Assembly: GCF_033100395.1 (NCBI RefSeq) | Contig: NZ_JAWLVJ010000005.1 | Coordinates: 124,001-188,000, forward strand | Source: Terasakiella sp033100395 | GTDB lineage: Bacteria > Pseudomonadota > Alphaproteobacteria > Rhodospirillales > Terasakiellaceae | DNA length: 64,000 bases | Direction: 5' to 3' | In this document: piece after piece, positions 8,700 to 17,637 of the stretch | Position numbering within the stretch: the first letter of the stretch is position 1 | Layout of the letters: each line of letters starts with the position of its first letter | Program-made: the position numbers and the translations under genes | The notes under the pieces: generated by a model | The model's input: the letters and a program-made list of their open reading frames with translations, nothing else | Told to the model about the DNA's origin: nothing | The model's database searches: none

Positions 8700-9671
8700 A
8701 TGCGTGTTTTAATTACAGGCATCACAGGGATGGTCGGAAGCCATTTGGCGGAATATATCCTCGCAAATCACCCGGACGTGGATGTCTATGGCATGGTGCG
8801 CTGGCGCAGTCCGCTTGACAATATTCAGGGTATTCTGGATCAGGTCAATCTGGTGAACGGGGATTTACGTGATTTGAATTCTATGATCAAGATTATGGAA
8901 GAAATCAAGCCAGACCGCATTTTCCATCTGGCTGCACAATCTTATGTGACCGTCAGTTTTGATCAACCTGCAGACACACTTGAAACAAATGTGATCGGCA
9001 CGACAAATCTGATGGATGCCGTGCGTTGGGCAAAAATTGATCCACGCATTCATATCTGTTCTTCTTCAGAAGTTTATGGCCAGGTAAAGGCAGATGAAGT
9101 GCCGATTACCGAACACAACCCCTTGCGCCCTGCAAGCCCATATGCGGTGTCCAAAGTGGGTGAAGATATGGTTTCGTTACAGTATTTTCTGTCTTATGGC
9201 CTTAAGACAATTCGCACGCGGATGTTTACCCACACCGGTCCGCGTCGCGGCGACGTATTTGCGGAAAGTACCTTTGCCAAACAGGTTGCAGAAATAGAAG
9301 CTGGCCTGAAGCCAAACCCGGTGAAGGTAGGTAATCTGGATAGTGTGCGCACCATCGCGGATGTACGTGATGCCGTTCGGGCTTATTGGTTGCTATTGGA
9401 AAATGGGGAACCTGGCGAGGTTTATAATATCGGAGGTGAAGAGACCATGACGGTTGGTGATATTCTTGATATCTATAAAGATATGGCCACTTGTGAAATT
9501 CTTCATGAAGTTGATCCAGCACGCCTTCGTCCTTCCGATGTTACCTTGCAAATTCCGGATATTTCAAAGTTCCAGAAGGTGACAGGCTGGAAAGCTGAAA
9601 TTCCACCGCGCCAAACCTTTGCAGATTTGCTGAATTATCATCGTGAATTGATTAGAAAGCAAAGGGCCTAA
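8700..9671 (+). CDS. GDP-sugar 4,6-dehydratase family SDR
   Basis: 323 residues, extended short-chain dehydrogenase closest in pattern to GDP-mannose 4,6-dehydratase. Residues 7-13 (GITGMVG) are the NAD(P) Rossmann loop, 121-127 (SSSEVYG) carry the dehydratase-type Ser/Glu, and Y148 with K152 are the catalytic YxxxK pair. The C-terminal part has NPVKVGNLDSVRTIADVRDAV, typical of the GMD group. It is followed 2 bases later by a heptose-kinase-like gene, so the substrate may be GDP-manno-heptose rather than GDP-mannose (inference). This is the only one of the island's four SDR proteins with a complete YxxxK. Confidence 0.78.
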   Translation: MRVLITGITGMVGSHLAEYILANHPDVDVYGMVRWRSPLDNIQGILDQVNLVNGDLRDLNSMIKIMEEIKPDRIFHLAAQSYVTVSFDQPADTLETNVIGTTNLMDAVRWAKIDPRIHICSSSEVYGQVKADEVPITEHNPLRPASPYAVSKVGEDMVSLQYFLSYGLKTIRTRMFTHTGPRRGDVFAESTFAKQVAEIEAGLKPNPVKVGNLDSVRTIADVRDAVRAYWLLLENGEPGEVYNIGGEETMTVGDILDIYKDMATCEILHEVDPARLRPSDVTLQIPDISKFQKVTGWKAEIPPRQTFADLLNYHRELIRKQRA

Positions 9672-9673
9672 TC

Positions 9674-10729
9674 ATGAGCGTTGTTGTTACCAGAACTCCT
9701 TTTAGAATGTCCTTTTTTGGGGGGGGAACAGATTATCCCGATTGGTATCTCAAGGAAGGTGGGGCGGTTCTGTCAACAGCAATTGATAAATACTGTTATA
9801 TTACGGCCCGCTATCGTCCACCGTTTTTCCCAACGGTACATCGTATTGTCTGGTCACATATTGAGCTGGTTCAAAGTATCTCTGAAATCCTTCATCCTGC
9901 GGTTCGTGAAAGTTTACGCATGTTGAATTTCGATGATGCTCATGGAATTGAAATTATGCACCAGGGGGATTTGCCAGCCAGAACAGGCATGGGATCAAGT
10001 TCCGCATTTGCTGTAGGTTTGATTTTGGCTCTGAAAATGTTACGTGGTCAAAATACGACGCAGGAAGACCTTTACCTTAAAGCGATTGAACTGGAACAAG
10101 ATTGGTTAAAAGACTCCGTTGGATCTCAGGATCAGGTTGCTGTTGCAATGGGGGGAATGAATGTTATTCGTTTTGACACGGATGGCAGCATTAACGTTGA
10201 TCCGGTTCAAACTTCAAAACAACGATTAAACGGTTTGAATAGTCGTTTGATGATGTTTTTTACGGGGACCAGCCGGATGTCATCGGAAGTTGCGAAAGAT
10301 TTGATTTCCAATATTGGAGATAGGACATCTATTTTGCGGGAAATGAAGGATTTGGTCGTTGAGGCGCAATCTATTCTGGAACGCAGTGATCGCGACCTGG
10401 ATGACTTCGGGCGCCTCATGGATGTGACCTGGAATCTGAAAAAGAAGCTTAGTGGAAAAATCAGCAATTCTACAATTGATGATATCTATGATGCCGCAAA
10501 GAAAGCAGGTGCCCTTGGTGGTAAATTACTTGGGGCAGGGCATTCAGGTTTCGTTGTTATGTATGTCCCTCTTGATCGCAGAGAAGCGGTTCGCGGCGCG
10601 TTGCATGAATTGATGGAAGTACCTTTTAATTTTGAAATGCGCGGTGCAAGGGTCATGAATGATCATGCTTGGATTAATGATCTGACTCAAAATGTGCTTG
10701 GCAAGTTTAATGATAAGGCGGTTAAATAA
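9674..10729 (+). CDS. hddA: GHMP-family sugar kinase, D-glycero-D-manno-heptose-7-phosphate kinase-like
   Basis: 351 residues. Motif 1 near the start (RTPFRMSFFGGGTDYPDWY) and motif 2 at 101-111 (PARTGMGSSSA, the phosphate-binding loop) are diagnostic of the HddA-type heptose 7-phosphate kinases and of the related fucose kinase C-domains. Motif 3 is GALGGKLLGAGHSGFV. HddA phosphorylates the anomeric carbon of heptose 7-phosphate on the way to GDP-heptose. No GmhA isomerase or GmhB phosphatase is visible in the window, but a HddC-like nucleotidyltransferase is present at 22640-23395. Two bases separate it from the dehydratase gene. Confidence 0.78.
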   Translation: MSVVVTRTPFRMSFFGGGTDYPDWYLKEGGAVLSTAIDKYCYITARYRPPFFPTVHRIVWSHIELVQSISEILHPAVRESLRMLNFDDAHGIEIMHQGDLPARTGMGSSSAFAVGLILALKMLRGQNTTQEDLYLKAIELEQDWLKDSVGSQDQVAVAMGGMNVIRFDTDGSINVDPVQTSKQRLNGLNSRLMMFFTGTSRMSSEVAKDLISNIGDRTSILREMKDLVVEAQSILERSDRDLDDFGRLMDVTWNLKKKLSGKISNSTIDDIYDAAKKAGALGGKLLGAGHSGFVVMYVPLDRREAVRGALHELMEVPFNFEMRGARVMNDHAWINDLTQNVLGKFNDKAVK

Positions 10730-10730
10730 T

Positions 10731-11570
10731 ATGCCATTAAGAAATGAACTGGCCCTGGTTGCCGCAAGACTGAGATTACGGGCCTTACAGGCTGCACTTA
10801 AGGCAAAAAAAGGACATGTACCACCTGCCTTTTCCTGTATGGAACTGGTCGTATCTCTTTATCACGGCGGACTTTTGAATGTGGATGCTAAAGAACCTGA
10901 GAAACGGGATCGAGACCGTTTCATTTTAAGTAAGGGGCATGCGTGTCTGGCTCTTTATACAGCAATGTCGGATTGTGGTTTTTTCCCTGATGAAGAACTG
11001 GATGATTTTGCGGGTAACGGGTCTGTTCTTCCTGGTCATCCTGATCTGGAAATTCCAGGTGTTGAGGCCATTTCAGGCTCTCTTGGTCATGGGCTTGGAT
11101 TGGGCAGCGGTATGGCTTTGGCAGCGCGCATGAACCGTGAAAACTGGAAAACGGTTGTTGTCCTTGGGGATGGTGAATGTCAGGAAGGCTCAATCTGGGA
11201 AGCCGCCATGTTTGCCGGACAACAAAAACTGTCCAATTTGACAGCGATTGTTGACTACAATGGATTGGGTGCAACCAATTATATGGACAATGTTATTTCC
11301 ATGGAACCTTTCGCCGATCGCTGGACCAGCTTTGGTTGGAATGCGATTGAGATCGACGGGCATGATTTTGTCGCGATTGAACAGGCGCTGACAAGCGGAT
11401 TGGATGATCGTCCAAGGGCTATTATTGCAAAAACGACAAAAGGCAAAGGTGTTGATTTTATGGAGAATTCACCAAAATGGCACCATGCATTACCGCAAGG
11501 TGAACAGGTGGAAGAGGCGATTAGTCAGTTGCAGTCAAAGATTGATGCTTTGACGGATTTGAGCGAATAG
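10731..11570 (+). CDS. Transketolase-like protein, N-terminal (ThDP-binding) subunit
   Basis: 279 residues from the ATG at 10731, one base after the kinase stop; the longer frame runs inside the kinase gene. It equals the N-terminal third of transketolase. LSKGHA (67-72), the GDGECQEGSIWEA ThDP/Mg motif starting at 147 and N167 are present, as are PGHPD and GSLGHGLGLGSG. The partner gene follows 11 bases later. Split transketolases of this kind are common in sugar and secondary-metabolite clusters, where they transfer a two-carbon ketol unit. Cofactor chemistry is well supported; the acceptor is not known. Confidence 0.82.
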   Translation: MPLRNELALVAARLRLRALQAALKAKKGHVPPAFSCMELVVSLYHGGLLNVDAKEPEKRDRDRFILSKGHACLALYTAMSDCGFFPDEELDDFAGNGSVLPGHPDLEIPGVEAISGSLGHGLGLGSGMALAARMNRENWKTVVVLGDGECQEGSIWEAAMFAGQQKLSNLTAIVDYNGLGATNYMDNVISMEPFADRWTSFGWNAIEIDGHDFVAIEQALTSGLDDRPRAIIAKTTKGKGVDFMENSPKWHHALPQGEQVEEAISQLQSKIDALTDLSE

Positions 11571-11581
11571 GAGCTGGTAAG

Positions 11582-12484
11582 ATGGATTTCAGAGATGCTC
11601 TTTTTGATCAAATTCATGATCTGATGCGCCATGATGAAGATGTTGTGGTTATCACTAATGACATGGGGGCTTTTGGTTTTGATCAAATCGCAAGGGATTT
11701 TCCGGAACGTGCGGTAAATCTGGGGATCGCCGAACAAAATCTTGTGTCGGTTTCCGCAGGTTTGGCTTTTGCGGGTAAAAAGGTTTTCGCATTTGGTATT
11801 GCGTCTCATGTGGCGTTTCGCTGTTTTGAGCAAATCAAGCTGGACATGTGTGTCGGAAACTTGCCCATTGTTTTGATTGGCATGGGGCCTGGTTTGACTT
11901 ACGGGAATGATGGTCCAACGCATCACGCTGTTGAAGATGTCGGTGCCCTAAAATCTATACCCAACATACAAATCTTTAATCCCTGTGATGTGGTTGCTGT
12001 CGGGGAAAGTGTTCAGTTGGCTTTTGCCTCCAAGGGGCCTTGCTATATTCGTTTGGACAAGGAAAAAAATGCTCCGTTGTGGGAGGCGAACGACAGCAGC
12101 TTTGCTGATGGCATCAAGGAAGTCAAATCAGGCGATAAAACCGTGATGATTACAACGGGTATCAGCACTTTTCGTGCGCTACAGGCTGCGCAGGGAACAG
12201 GGGCCGCCGTAATTGATGTTTTGCGCTTAAAGCCTTTGGCAAAAGACAGGCTAAAGGAGATCCTTGAAGAGTTTGAACGGGTAATCGTCGTTGAGGAACA
12301 TGTGAGAACGGGTGGCCTCTATAGTTCAGTGTGCGAAATCCTGGCAGAAAACGGACTGTCTAGAAAGCTAACGGCTGTGACATTGCCGGACGAATTTCTG
12401 ATGGGGTCAGCCAGTAGAGATTGGGCGCATCAGAAGTTTGGTTTCACACCAGAGGCCTTGCGTGAAATCATAAAAGAAGACTGA
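11582..12484 (+). CDS. Transketolase-like protein, C-terminal subunit
   Basis: 300 residues, corresponding to the pyrimidine-binding and C-terminal domains of transketolase. E51 in NLGIAEQNLVSVSAGLA is the ThDP-activating glutamate, and the C-terminal domain carries VVEEHVRTGGLYSSV. GGAGC lies just before the ATG. With the preceding gene it makes a complete two-subunit enzyme, the second ThDP enzyme of the island. Because housekeeping transketolase is normally a single chain, this pair is likely dedicated to the sugar pathway. Confidence 0.82.
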   Translation: MDFRDALFDQIHDLMRHDEDVVVITNDMGAFGFDQIARDFPERAVNLGIAEQNLVSVSAGLAFAGKKVFAFGIASHVAFRCFEQIKLDMCVGNLPIVLIGMGPGLTYGNDGPTHHAVEDVGALKSIPNIQIFNPCDVVAVGESVQLAFASKGPCYIRLDKEKNAPLWEANDSSFADGIKEVKSGDKTVMITTGISTFRALQAAQGTGAAVIDVLRLKPLAKDRLKEILEEFERVIVVEEHVRTGGLYSSVCEILAENGLSRKLTAVTLPDEFLMGSASRDWAHQKFGFTPEALREIIKED

Positions 12485-12487
12485 AGA

Positions 12488-13609
12488 ATGATCACATTCG
12501 CGCATAATTCCCTTGAATTACCCGCTATCGGTTTTGGATGTATGGGCCTTGGCGGACGCTATGAACGCGAAGATCAGAATGATAAGGCTGCTCAAAGTAT
12601 CATTAGGCTTGCCTATGAATTGGGTGTCCGTTTTTTTGATACGGCCGAAGTCTATGGTGCGGGGCATGGTGAAGAGGTCTTGGGCCAAGCTGTTAAAGGT
12701 CTTGGAAAAGATGTTTTTATTTCCAGTAAATTTTCGGCATCTCATGCGGCAGCCAAGGATGTAAAGACTGCCTGCGAAAACAGCCTGAAGCGCCTTGATC
12801 GTGATCATATTGATTTATATCAGTGCCACTGGCCCAACCCTGATGTCCCGTTTGAAGAAACGCTGGGGGCATTGGATGATTTGCGCACCTGTGGCAAGAT
12901 CAGGTATGTGGGGTTCTCAAATGTCACCTCTGCACAATTGGCTGAACTGAAAAAACTTTGTCCAGCAGGACTTGATGTCGTGTCGGCACAGCAGGACTAC
13001 AGTCTGGTTGAAAGGTTCTGTGAACATCGCATTTTACCATATTGTCAGGAAAACGACGTAACGCTGATTGCTTATAGTCCATTGGGTCAAGGCAAGGTGG
13101 ACTTGAGCGGCGCACGTGCAGCAGTGCTTCATGATCTGGCGAGTACCCATGGGGTGACACAGTATGCAGTGATGCTGGCTTGGGTCATACATGCCAGAAA
13201 TGTAATGGCAATTCCCATGACCCAAAACCCGGATCATCTGCGCGCTAATATGACTGCTCTGGATGTTTCTCTGAAGGAAGATGAATACGAAGCCCTTTCG
13301 GATGCTTTTGCGCTGAATGTAGCGGAAATTGATACGGATCGTATTGAAGTGCTGACCTCTCACACAGGGAAATCATTCAAAACCCGAAAGGAAGCGGAAC
13401 AAAATACACTGAACCTTTCACCAAGTCCGATGAAACTTGCTGAAGAATTGAAAATCGGTGAAATGCTGAAACCTGTAAAAATAAGGGAGCATCCTGAAAA
13501 AAAAGGGTTCTATCAGTTGTATGAGGGGCAGTTACGTTTTTGGGGATGGGTGATCGCCCATGACGGGAAAAAACCGATTGCCGCCTTGATTGAAAAGAAA
13601 AAACTATGA
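12488..13609 (+). CDS. Aldo/keto reductase with a C-terminal ParB/sulfiredoxin-like domain
   Basis: 373 residues in two parts. Residues 1-275 form an aldo/keto reductase barrel with the full catalytic tetrad D51, Y56, K81 and H114 (FFDTAEVYG, ISSKFS, YQCHWPNP). Residues about 285-373 are extra: a stretch with SPSPMKLAEELKIGEML, a PVKIRE strand, YQLYEGQLRFWGWVIA and PIAALIEKKK. This follows the pattern of the ParB N-terminal/sulfiredoxin fold (preferred-value strand, then E-G-x-x-R-x-x-A, then P-x-x-A-x-I). The reductase probably reduces a keto-sugar. The role of the fused domain is unknown. Its end overlaps the next gene by 4 bases. Confidence 0.72.
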   Translation: MITFAHNSLELPAIGFGCMGLGGRYEREDQNDKAAQSIIRLAYELGVRFFDTAEVYGAGHGEEVLGQAVKGLGKDVFISSKFSASHAAAKDVKTACENSLKRLDRDHIDLYQCHWPNPDVPFEETLGALDDLRTCGKIRYVGFSNVTSAQLAELKKLCPAGLDVVSAQQDYSLVERFCEHRILPYCQENDVTLIAYSPLGQGKVDLSGARAAVLHDLASTHGVTQYAVMLAWVIHARNVMAIPMTQNPDHLRANMTALDVSLKEDEYEALSDAFALNVAEIDTDRIEVLTSHTGKSFKTRKEAEQNTLNLSPSPMKLAEELKIGEMLKPVKIREHPEKKGFYQLYEGQLRFWGWVIAHDGKKPIAALIEKKKL

Positions 13610-14595
13610 CGTCATCTGGCATTGCTTCAGGGAAATACGTTCTTTTTGGTGCCAGTGGTCTGGTTGGGTCTCATGCCCTGACACGGCTTTCGGGGCAACC
13701 GGATGTCGAGGTGCTGGCGGTTTCCGGTAAGCGTGCTCTGACATCCTCGGCGGGTAATGTCAAAACTGTGCAGGCGGACCTGACGGATGAAGAAATCTGC
13801 AACCAATTATGTGAAGGTGCGGATTATGTTTTGATCTTTGCTGGCGTGGTTGCAAGTGCCCCTGTGTTGGCGCAAGACCCGATTGGTCCAGTCCAAACGA
13901 ATTTGAAAATTGCTGTAAATTGTATGGAAGCTGCTTGGCGAAATAAAGTACGTCATTGTGTTTGGCTAAGCAGTACGACAGGTTATTCACCATTGGAAGG
14001 GAATATTACAGAAGATCAAATGTTTTTAGGTGACCCGCCTGGTAACTGGTTCGGCTTGGGATGGATGACACGTTATGTGGAAAAGTTTGCAAGGCATTTG
14101 GCTGAGAATGTGAATGATCCAATCGCGATTACGGCACTAAGACCCAGCTTGGTCTATGGTGAAAATGATCACTTTAATGAGGAAAATGCGCATTTTCTGC
14201 CTTCGCTGATCCGCCGGGTTGTCGGGCGAGAAAAGCCAATTGAAGTTTGGGGGAACGGGGAACAGACCCGTGATGTGATACATGCGGATGATGTTGTAAA
14301 TGCAGCCCTTTTGGCGTTGCACCGCAAATCTTTGTTCGCGGATTACAATATAGCGTTTGGTGAAAGCTATAGCGTTAACCATATCCTAAGTTTGATATGT
14401 TCTATTGATAGCTACGATGATGTTGAAATCACCTACCGTCTGGACAAACCGCAAAGCCTCGCAAAAAGGGCCTTTTCTATCAGGAAAGCTCAAAAGGAAA
14501 TTGGCTTTGAAGCAAAGGTTTCTCTTGACGAAGGCCTTAAAAGAACGATTTCATGGTATCGAGAGAATATCGATAAGGCAGAAGCCTGGAAGTGA
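13606..14595 (+). CDS. NAD-dependent epimerase/dehydratase-like SDR with substituted active site
   Basis: 329 residues, extended SDR. The Rossmann loop GASGLVG (15-21) is intact and the C-terminal half has the usual RPSLVYG and NGEQTRDVIHADDVV motifs. At the place of YxxxK the sequence reads GLGWMTRYVEK (150-160), so by my alignment both the Tyr (L151) and the Lys (R155) are replaced. It may be a non-catalytic or differently acting paralogue. It shares the DDV/D-F-type linker pattern with 17638-18630 and 18646-19626. It overlaps the preceding aldo/keto reductase gene by 4 bases, which implies coupled translation. Confidence 0.72.
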   Translation: MTSSGIASGKYVLFGASGLVGSHALTRLSGQPDVEVLAVSGKRALTSSAGNVKTVQADLTDEEICNQLCEGADYVLIFAGVVASAPVLAQDPIGPVQTNLKIAVNCMEAAWRNKVRHCVWLSSTTGYSPLEGNITEDQMFLGDPPGNWFGLGWMTRYVEKFARHLAENVNDPIAITALRPSLVYGENDHFNEENAHFLPSLIRRVVGREKPIEVWGNGEQTRDVIHADDVVNAALLALHRKSLFADYNIAFGESYSVNHILSLICSIDSYDDVEITYRLDKPQSLAKRAFSIRKAQKEIGFEAKVSLDEGLKRTISWYRENIDKAEAWK

Positions 14596-14601
14596 GTGAT
14601 T

Positions 14602-15894
14602 ATGACACTACAAGTCGGCGTTGTGGTGCCTACATGGCATTACTGGATAGACCCGATTAAGTTGCAACCCCTGTGGGAATTATATTATGCAACGTTAATT
14701 GAAGATCATGTTGATAATGTATCTGTGCAGATTATTGACCGACGTGGCAATCAAGATGAACCTTACCCGGAATGCGATGTTTACTTTTACTGGGTGATGA
14801 AATCTGCAGATGCTTTTGAAGTTTATGACATTGTAAGCAGTATTAGAAAGCTATATCCGCAATCGCGTCATTTAGGTGGTGGCAACCATGTTGACCATTT
14901 GACTGAGCAGGCATCAGAACATTTTGATACTGTTTTTCTGGGAACGGCAGAAGAACTGATCTTTCAGGCATTCAAGGACTTGCGGGCAAACAAGCTTGAA
15001 AAAATTTATCGTGCGACGGGGCCATATTCTTTTTGTGCTTATGGACACAGCCGACGCCATTTCCTGCCAAAAGAACGTGTCGTTAATGACAAACACTTTT
15101 CTCAATATGGGGGGGTACCGGGAACTGGCGTTTATTTCTCGCGCGGGTGCAGCTTTAAATGCAGTTTCTGTGTCTATAACAATCCCGGGAAATTTGAATA
15201 TCGTGACGGTAAACAAATCACCGATGAAATTGAATATCTGAAAAAGAATTACGGGGTTGAAGGCGTTAATCTGCGCGATGAGGTGTGTATCCCCGTGAAC
15301 AGAAAAGTCGCCCAGCCTTATCTTGAGGCCATTGGAAACGGTGGCGTCATCTGGCGTGGTCAGACGGTTCCGTTCGGGGATGAAGAAATGGTCCGTCTTG
15401 CTGCTGAAAGCGGATGTCAGGAAGTCGCCCTTGGCATGGAAAGTGCTGATTCTGATGAAGTGTTGGTGATTTCCAATAAACCATCAAAAAGCATTGATAA
15501 GAACAAGCAGTATGTTGAAGTCCTGAAGAAGTACGGTATTCGGGTCAAGGTTTGCTTGATTTTTGGTCTGCCTGGGGAATCAAAACATGTGGTGGACCGT
15601 ACCATCAAGTTTCTGGAAGAAGTCGAACCTGATTATGTCGCCTTGTCCGGGTTTGACCCGGTACCCGGCTCGCCGTTCTATAATAATCCTGAAAAATACG
15701 GCTTGAAGTTTATTGATAAGGATCTGTCAAAACATGCGCACCTTGTCTATCGATTTGGCGATGAGGAAGACGTGGGCCTGCCGTTTGAATATGAAGAAAC
15801 AGCACCATGGGGAACACCCCTGACACGTAATGAAATCGTGAATAATATTAAAACAGTTCAATCCTGGCTGCGTGAACGCGGCATGAGTTATTAA
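14602..15894 (+). CDS. B12-binding-type radical SAM protein
   Basis: 430 residues from the ATG at 14602, with GGAAGTGAG upstream; a GTG 6 bases earlier is the alternative. Residues 1-130 form an alpha/beta domain like the cobalamin-binding part of the B12 radical SAM group (VGVVVPTWHYW, LGGGNHVDHL, VFLGTAEELIF), though the DxHxxG cobalamin motif is not obvious. C183, C187 and C190 (RGCSFKCSFC) bind the 4Fe-4S cluster, followed by the typical NLRDE and LIFGLPGES segments. It probably performs a radical step such as C-methylation or rearrangement on a sugar. The substrate is not evident. Confidence 0.75.
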   Translation: MTLQVGVVVPTWHYWIDPIKLQPLWELYYATLIEDHVDNVSVQIIDRRGNQDEPYPECDVYFYWVMKSADAFEVYDIVSSIRKLYPQSRHLGGGNHVDHLTEQASEHFDTVFLGTAEELIFQAFKDLRANKLEKIYRATGPYSFCAYGHSRRHFLPKERVVNDKHFSQYGGVPGTGVYFSRGCSFKCSFCVYNNPGKFEYRDGKQITDEIEYLKKNYGVEGVNLRDEVCIPVNRKVAQPYLEAIGNGGVIWRGQTVPFGDEEMVRLAAESGCQEVALGMESADSDEVLVISNKPSKSIDKNKQYVEVLKKYGIRVKVCLIFGLPGESKHVVDRTIKFLEEVEPDYVALSGFDPVPGSPFYNNPEKYGLKFIDKDLSKHAHLVYRFGDEEDVGLPFEYEETAPWGTPLTRNEIVNNIKTVQSWLRERGMSY

Positions 15895-15905
15895 GGGGCG
15901 GGAAA

Positions 15906-16664
15906 ATGACAGAAGATTTAACGGGTATCCAGACCTGGGCGTCGGATGCGGAAAATCAGTCACGTGATGCACTGACGCGGAAATTGCTGAATTCAACATT
16001 ACCGAAAGATCAACTTCTTTCAAACATTGGTTTGTTTATTGAATCCAAGAACCTGTCGCGTATTTTGTTTATGGACCATATCTACCGCCAGATCGTGGAT
16101 GTTCAGGGCTGTATCGTTGAGTTCGGATGCCGTTGGGGGCAGAATTTGGCTCTTTACGAAGCTTTGCGCGGAATTTATGAACCCTTTAATCGGCACAGAA
16201 AAATCATCGGCTTTGATACGTTTGAAGGCTTTCCATCTTTGGACGAAAAGGATGGGGCTGCAAATCTGATGGTTAAGGGGAACCTTGCAACAACAGAAAA
16301 TTACCAGGAAGAACTGGAAGGTATTCTGGATGTTCATGAACAGCTGAATCCGCTTGATCATATTAAAAAATATGAATTGAGAAAAGGTGATGGCACAAAG
16401 GAATTTCCGAAATATCTGGATGAAAACCCCCATACGGTTGTGGCTTTGGCCTATTTTGATTTTGATCTCTATGAACCCACAAAGGAATGTCTGGAAGCTT
16501 TGAGACCACGACTGACCAAAGGCAGTGTGGTCGGGTTTGACGAAGTCAATGATCCAGACTCACCGGGGGAAACGGTTGCCTTGATGGAAGTACTGGGACT
16601 GCAGAATATTCGTTTGAAACGCTTCCCGCATGCTTCGCGTGTTTCCTATTTCGTTGTTGAATAA
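15906..16664 (+). CDS. TylF/MycF-type O-methyltransferase
   Basis: 252 residues. The class I SAM site is GCIVEFGCRWGQN at about 68-80, then IIGFDTFEGFPSL. A later FDFDLYEPTKECLEAL segment matches the acidic Mg-binding region of the macrocin O-methyltransferase (TylF) family, which methylates sugar hydroxyls. TPSG-like features are absent and the protein is soluble. It sits 11 bases after the radical SAM gene in the same operon. The likely role is O-methylation of the sugar made by the island. Confidence 0.72.
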   Translation: MTEDLTGIQTWASDAENQSRDALTRKLLNSTLPKDQLLSNIGLFIESKNLSRILFMDHIYRQIVDVQGCIVEFGCRWGQNLALYEALRGIYEPFNRHRKIIGFDTFEGFPSLDEKDGAANLMVKGNLATTENYQEELEGILDVHEQLNPLDHIKKYELRKGDGTKEFPKYLDENPHTVVALAYFDFDLYEPTKECLEALRPRLTKGSVVGFDEVNDPDSPGETVALMEVLGLQNIRLKRFPHASRVSYFVVE

Positions 16665-16687
16665 TTTTCCAAATAAAGAGAAGCAGC

Positions 16688-17620
16688 ATGACTGTTGTCT
16701 ATGAATCTGAATTAGGCCCTGAAGATTTTAAAAAAATGTTGGGCGTAAAAAGGCTTCCCCAGGAATGCCTGGAAGTCATTGGTGAACGTAATTTCCGCTA
16801 TCACCTTTTGTCTCAGCAAGAACGTGAAGACAAGATGCTGGAGATATTGAAAATTCTGGAAGAAGACCTACCCGTAAGTGGCCCTTCACGAAAGCCGCGC
16901 TGGGAACAGGGCTGGGGCGAAAATTGCGATGAATTTATCAGTAGCGGTTACAAGGAAGATGCCTTGATCCCCGGATATTATCGTCGCGGTGCCAGCATCA
17001 TGCGTCTGTTTGGGCAATATATCCTGCCAGAAGACGATTTCTTTGAAGTCAGCTGTCTGAAGGTAGTTCAGGCTTGGCTGTCTCATACCCATTTAAAGGA
17101 TGCCTCTCACGTCTATGAGTTTGGGTGTGGTCCTGCGCATAATCTATATGCTTTTGCAAAGGTTGATCCGGCCAAGACCTATTGGGGTATGGATTGGACA
17201 GAAGCCTCCCAAAGAACCATTGCTGAGATTTCAAAAGCTACCGGTTGGGACATTCATGGGAAAAACTTTGATATGTTCAACCCGCCGCAAGATTTTTGCG
17301 TTGAACCGGGCAGCGCTGTTTTATCAATTGGCATGATGGAACAAGCCGGAAAGAATTTTAAACCTTTTTCCGATTATCTGATGGCCCAGGATGCGGAATT
17401 TTTTCTGCATATTGAACCAATCATTGAATTGCATGACGAAAACCAGCTGTTTGATTATCTGGCGACAAAATATATGCGCAAAAGAAATTATCTGGACGGC
17501 TATCTTGATCATCTGCGTCAACTCGAACGTGAGGGCAAGATTGTGATTGAGGATTGCCGATCTTTGATGGGTAGCGGTTTTTATTATGGCTGGAATTTGA
17601 TTGTCTGGCGTAAAGCATAA
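16688..17620 (+). CDS. Putative SAM-dependent methyltransferase
   Basis: 310 residues. Residues about 140-175 carry a class I SAM-binding pattern (VYEFGCGPAHN, then YWGMDWTEAS), followed by VLSIGMMEQAG, where the acidic loop and post-motif I are expected. The first 130 residues are a family-specific helical part. I do not recognise the specific family. It lies between the TylF-like methyltransferase and an SDR gene, so a sugar substrate is plausible. Confidence 0.62.
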   Translation: MTVVYESELGPEDFKKMLGVKRLPQECLEVIGERNFRYHLLSQQEREDKMLEILKILEEDLPVSGPSRKPRWEQGWGENCDEFISSGYKEDALIPGYYRRGASIMRLFGQYILPEDDFFEVSCLKVVQAWLSHTHLKDASHVYEFGCGPAHNLYAFAKVDPAKTYWGMDWTEASQRTIAEISKATGWDIHGKNFDMFNPPQDFCVEPGSAVLSIGMMEQAGKNFKPFSDYLMAQDAEFFLHIEPIIELHDENQLFDYLATKYMRKRNYLDGYLDHLRQLEREGKIVIEDCRSLMGSGFYYGWNLIVWRKA

Positions 17621-17637
17621 CAAGTGAGTTTAAAAAA

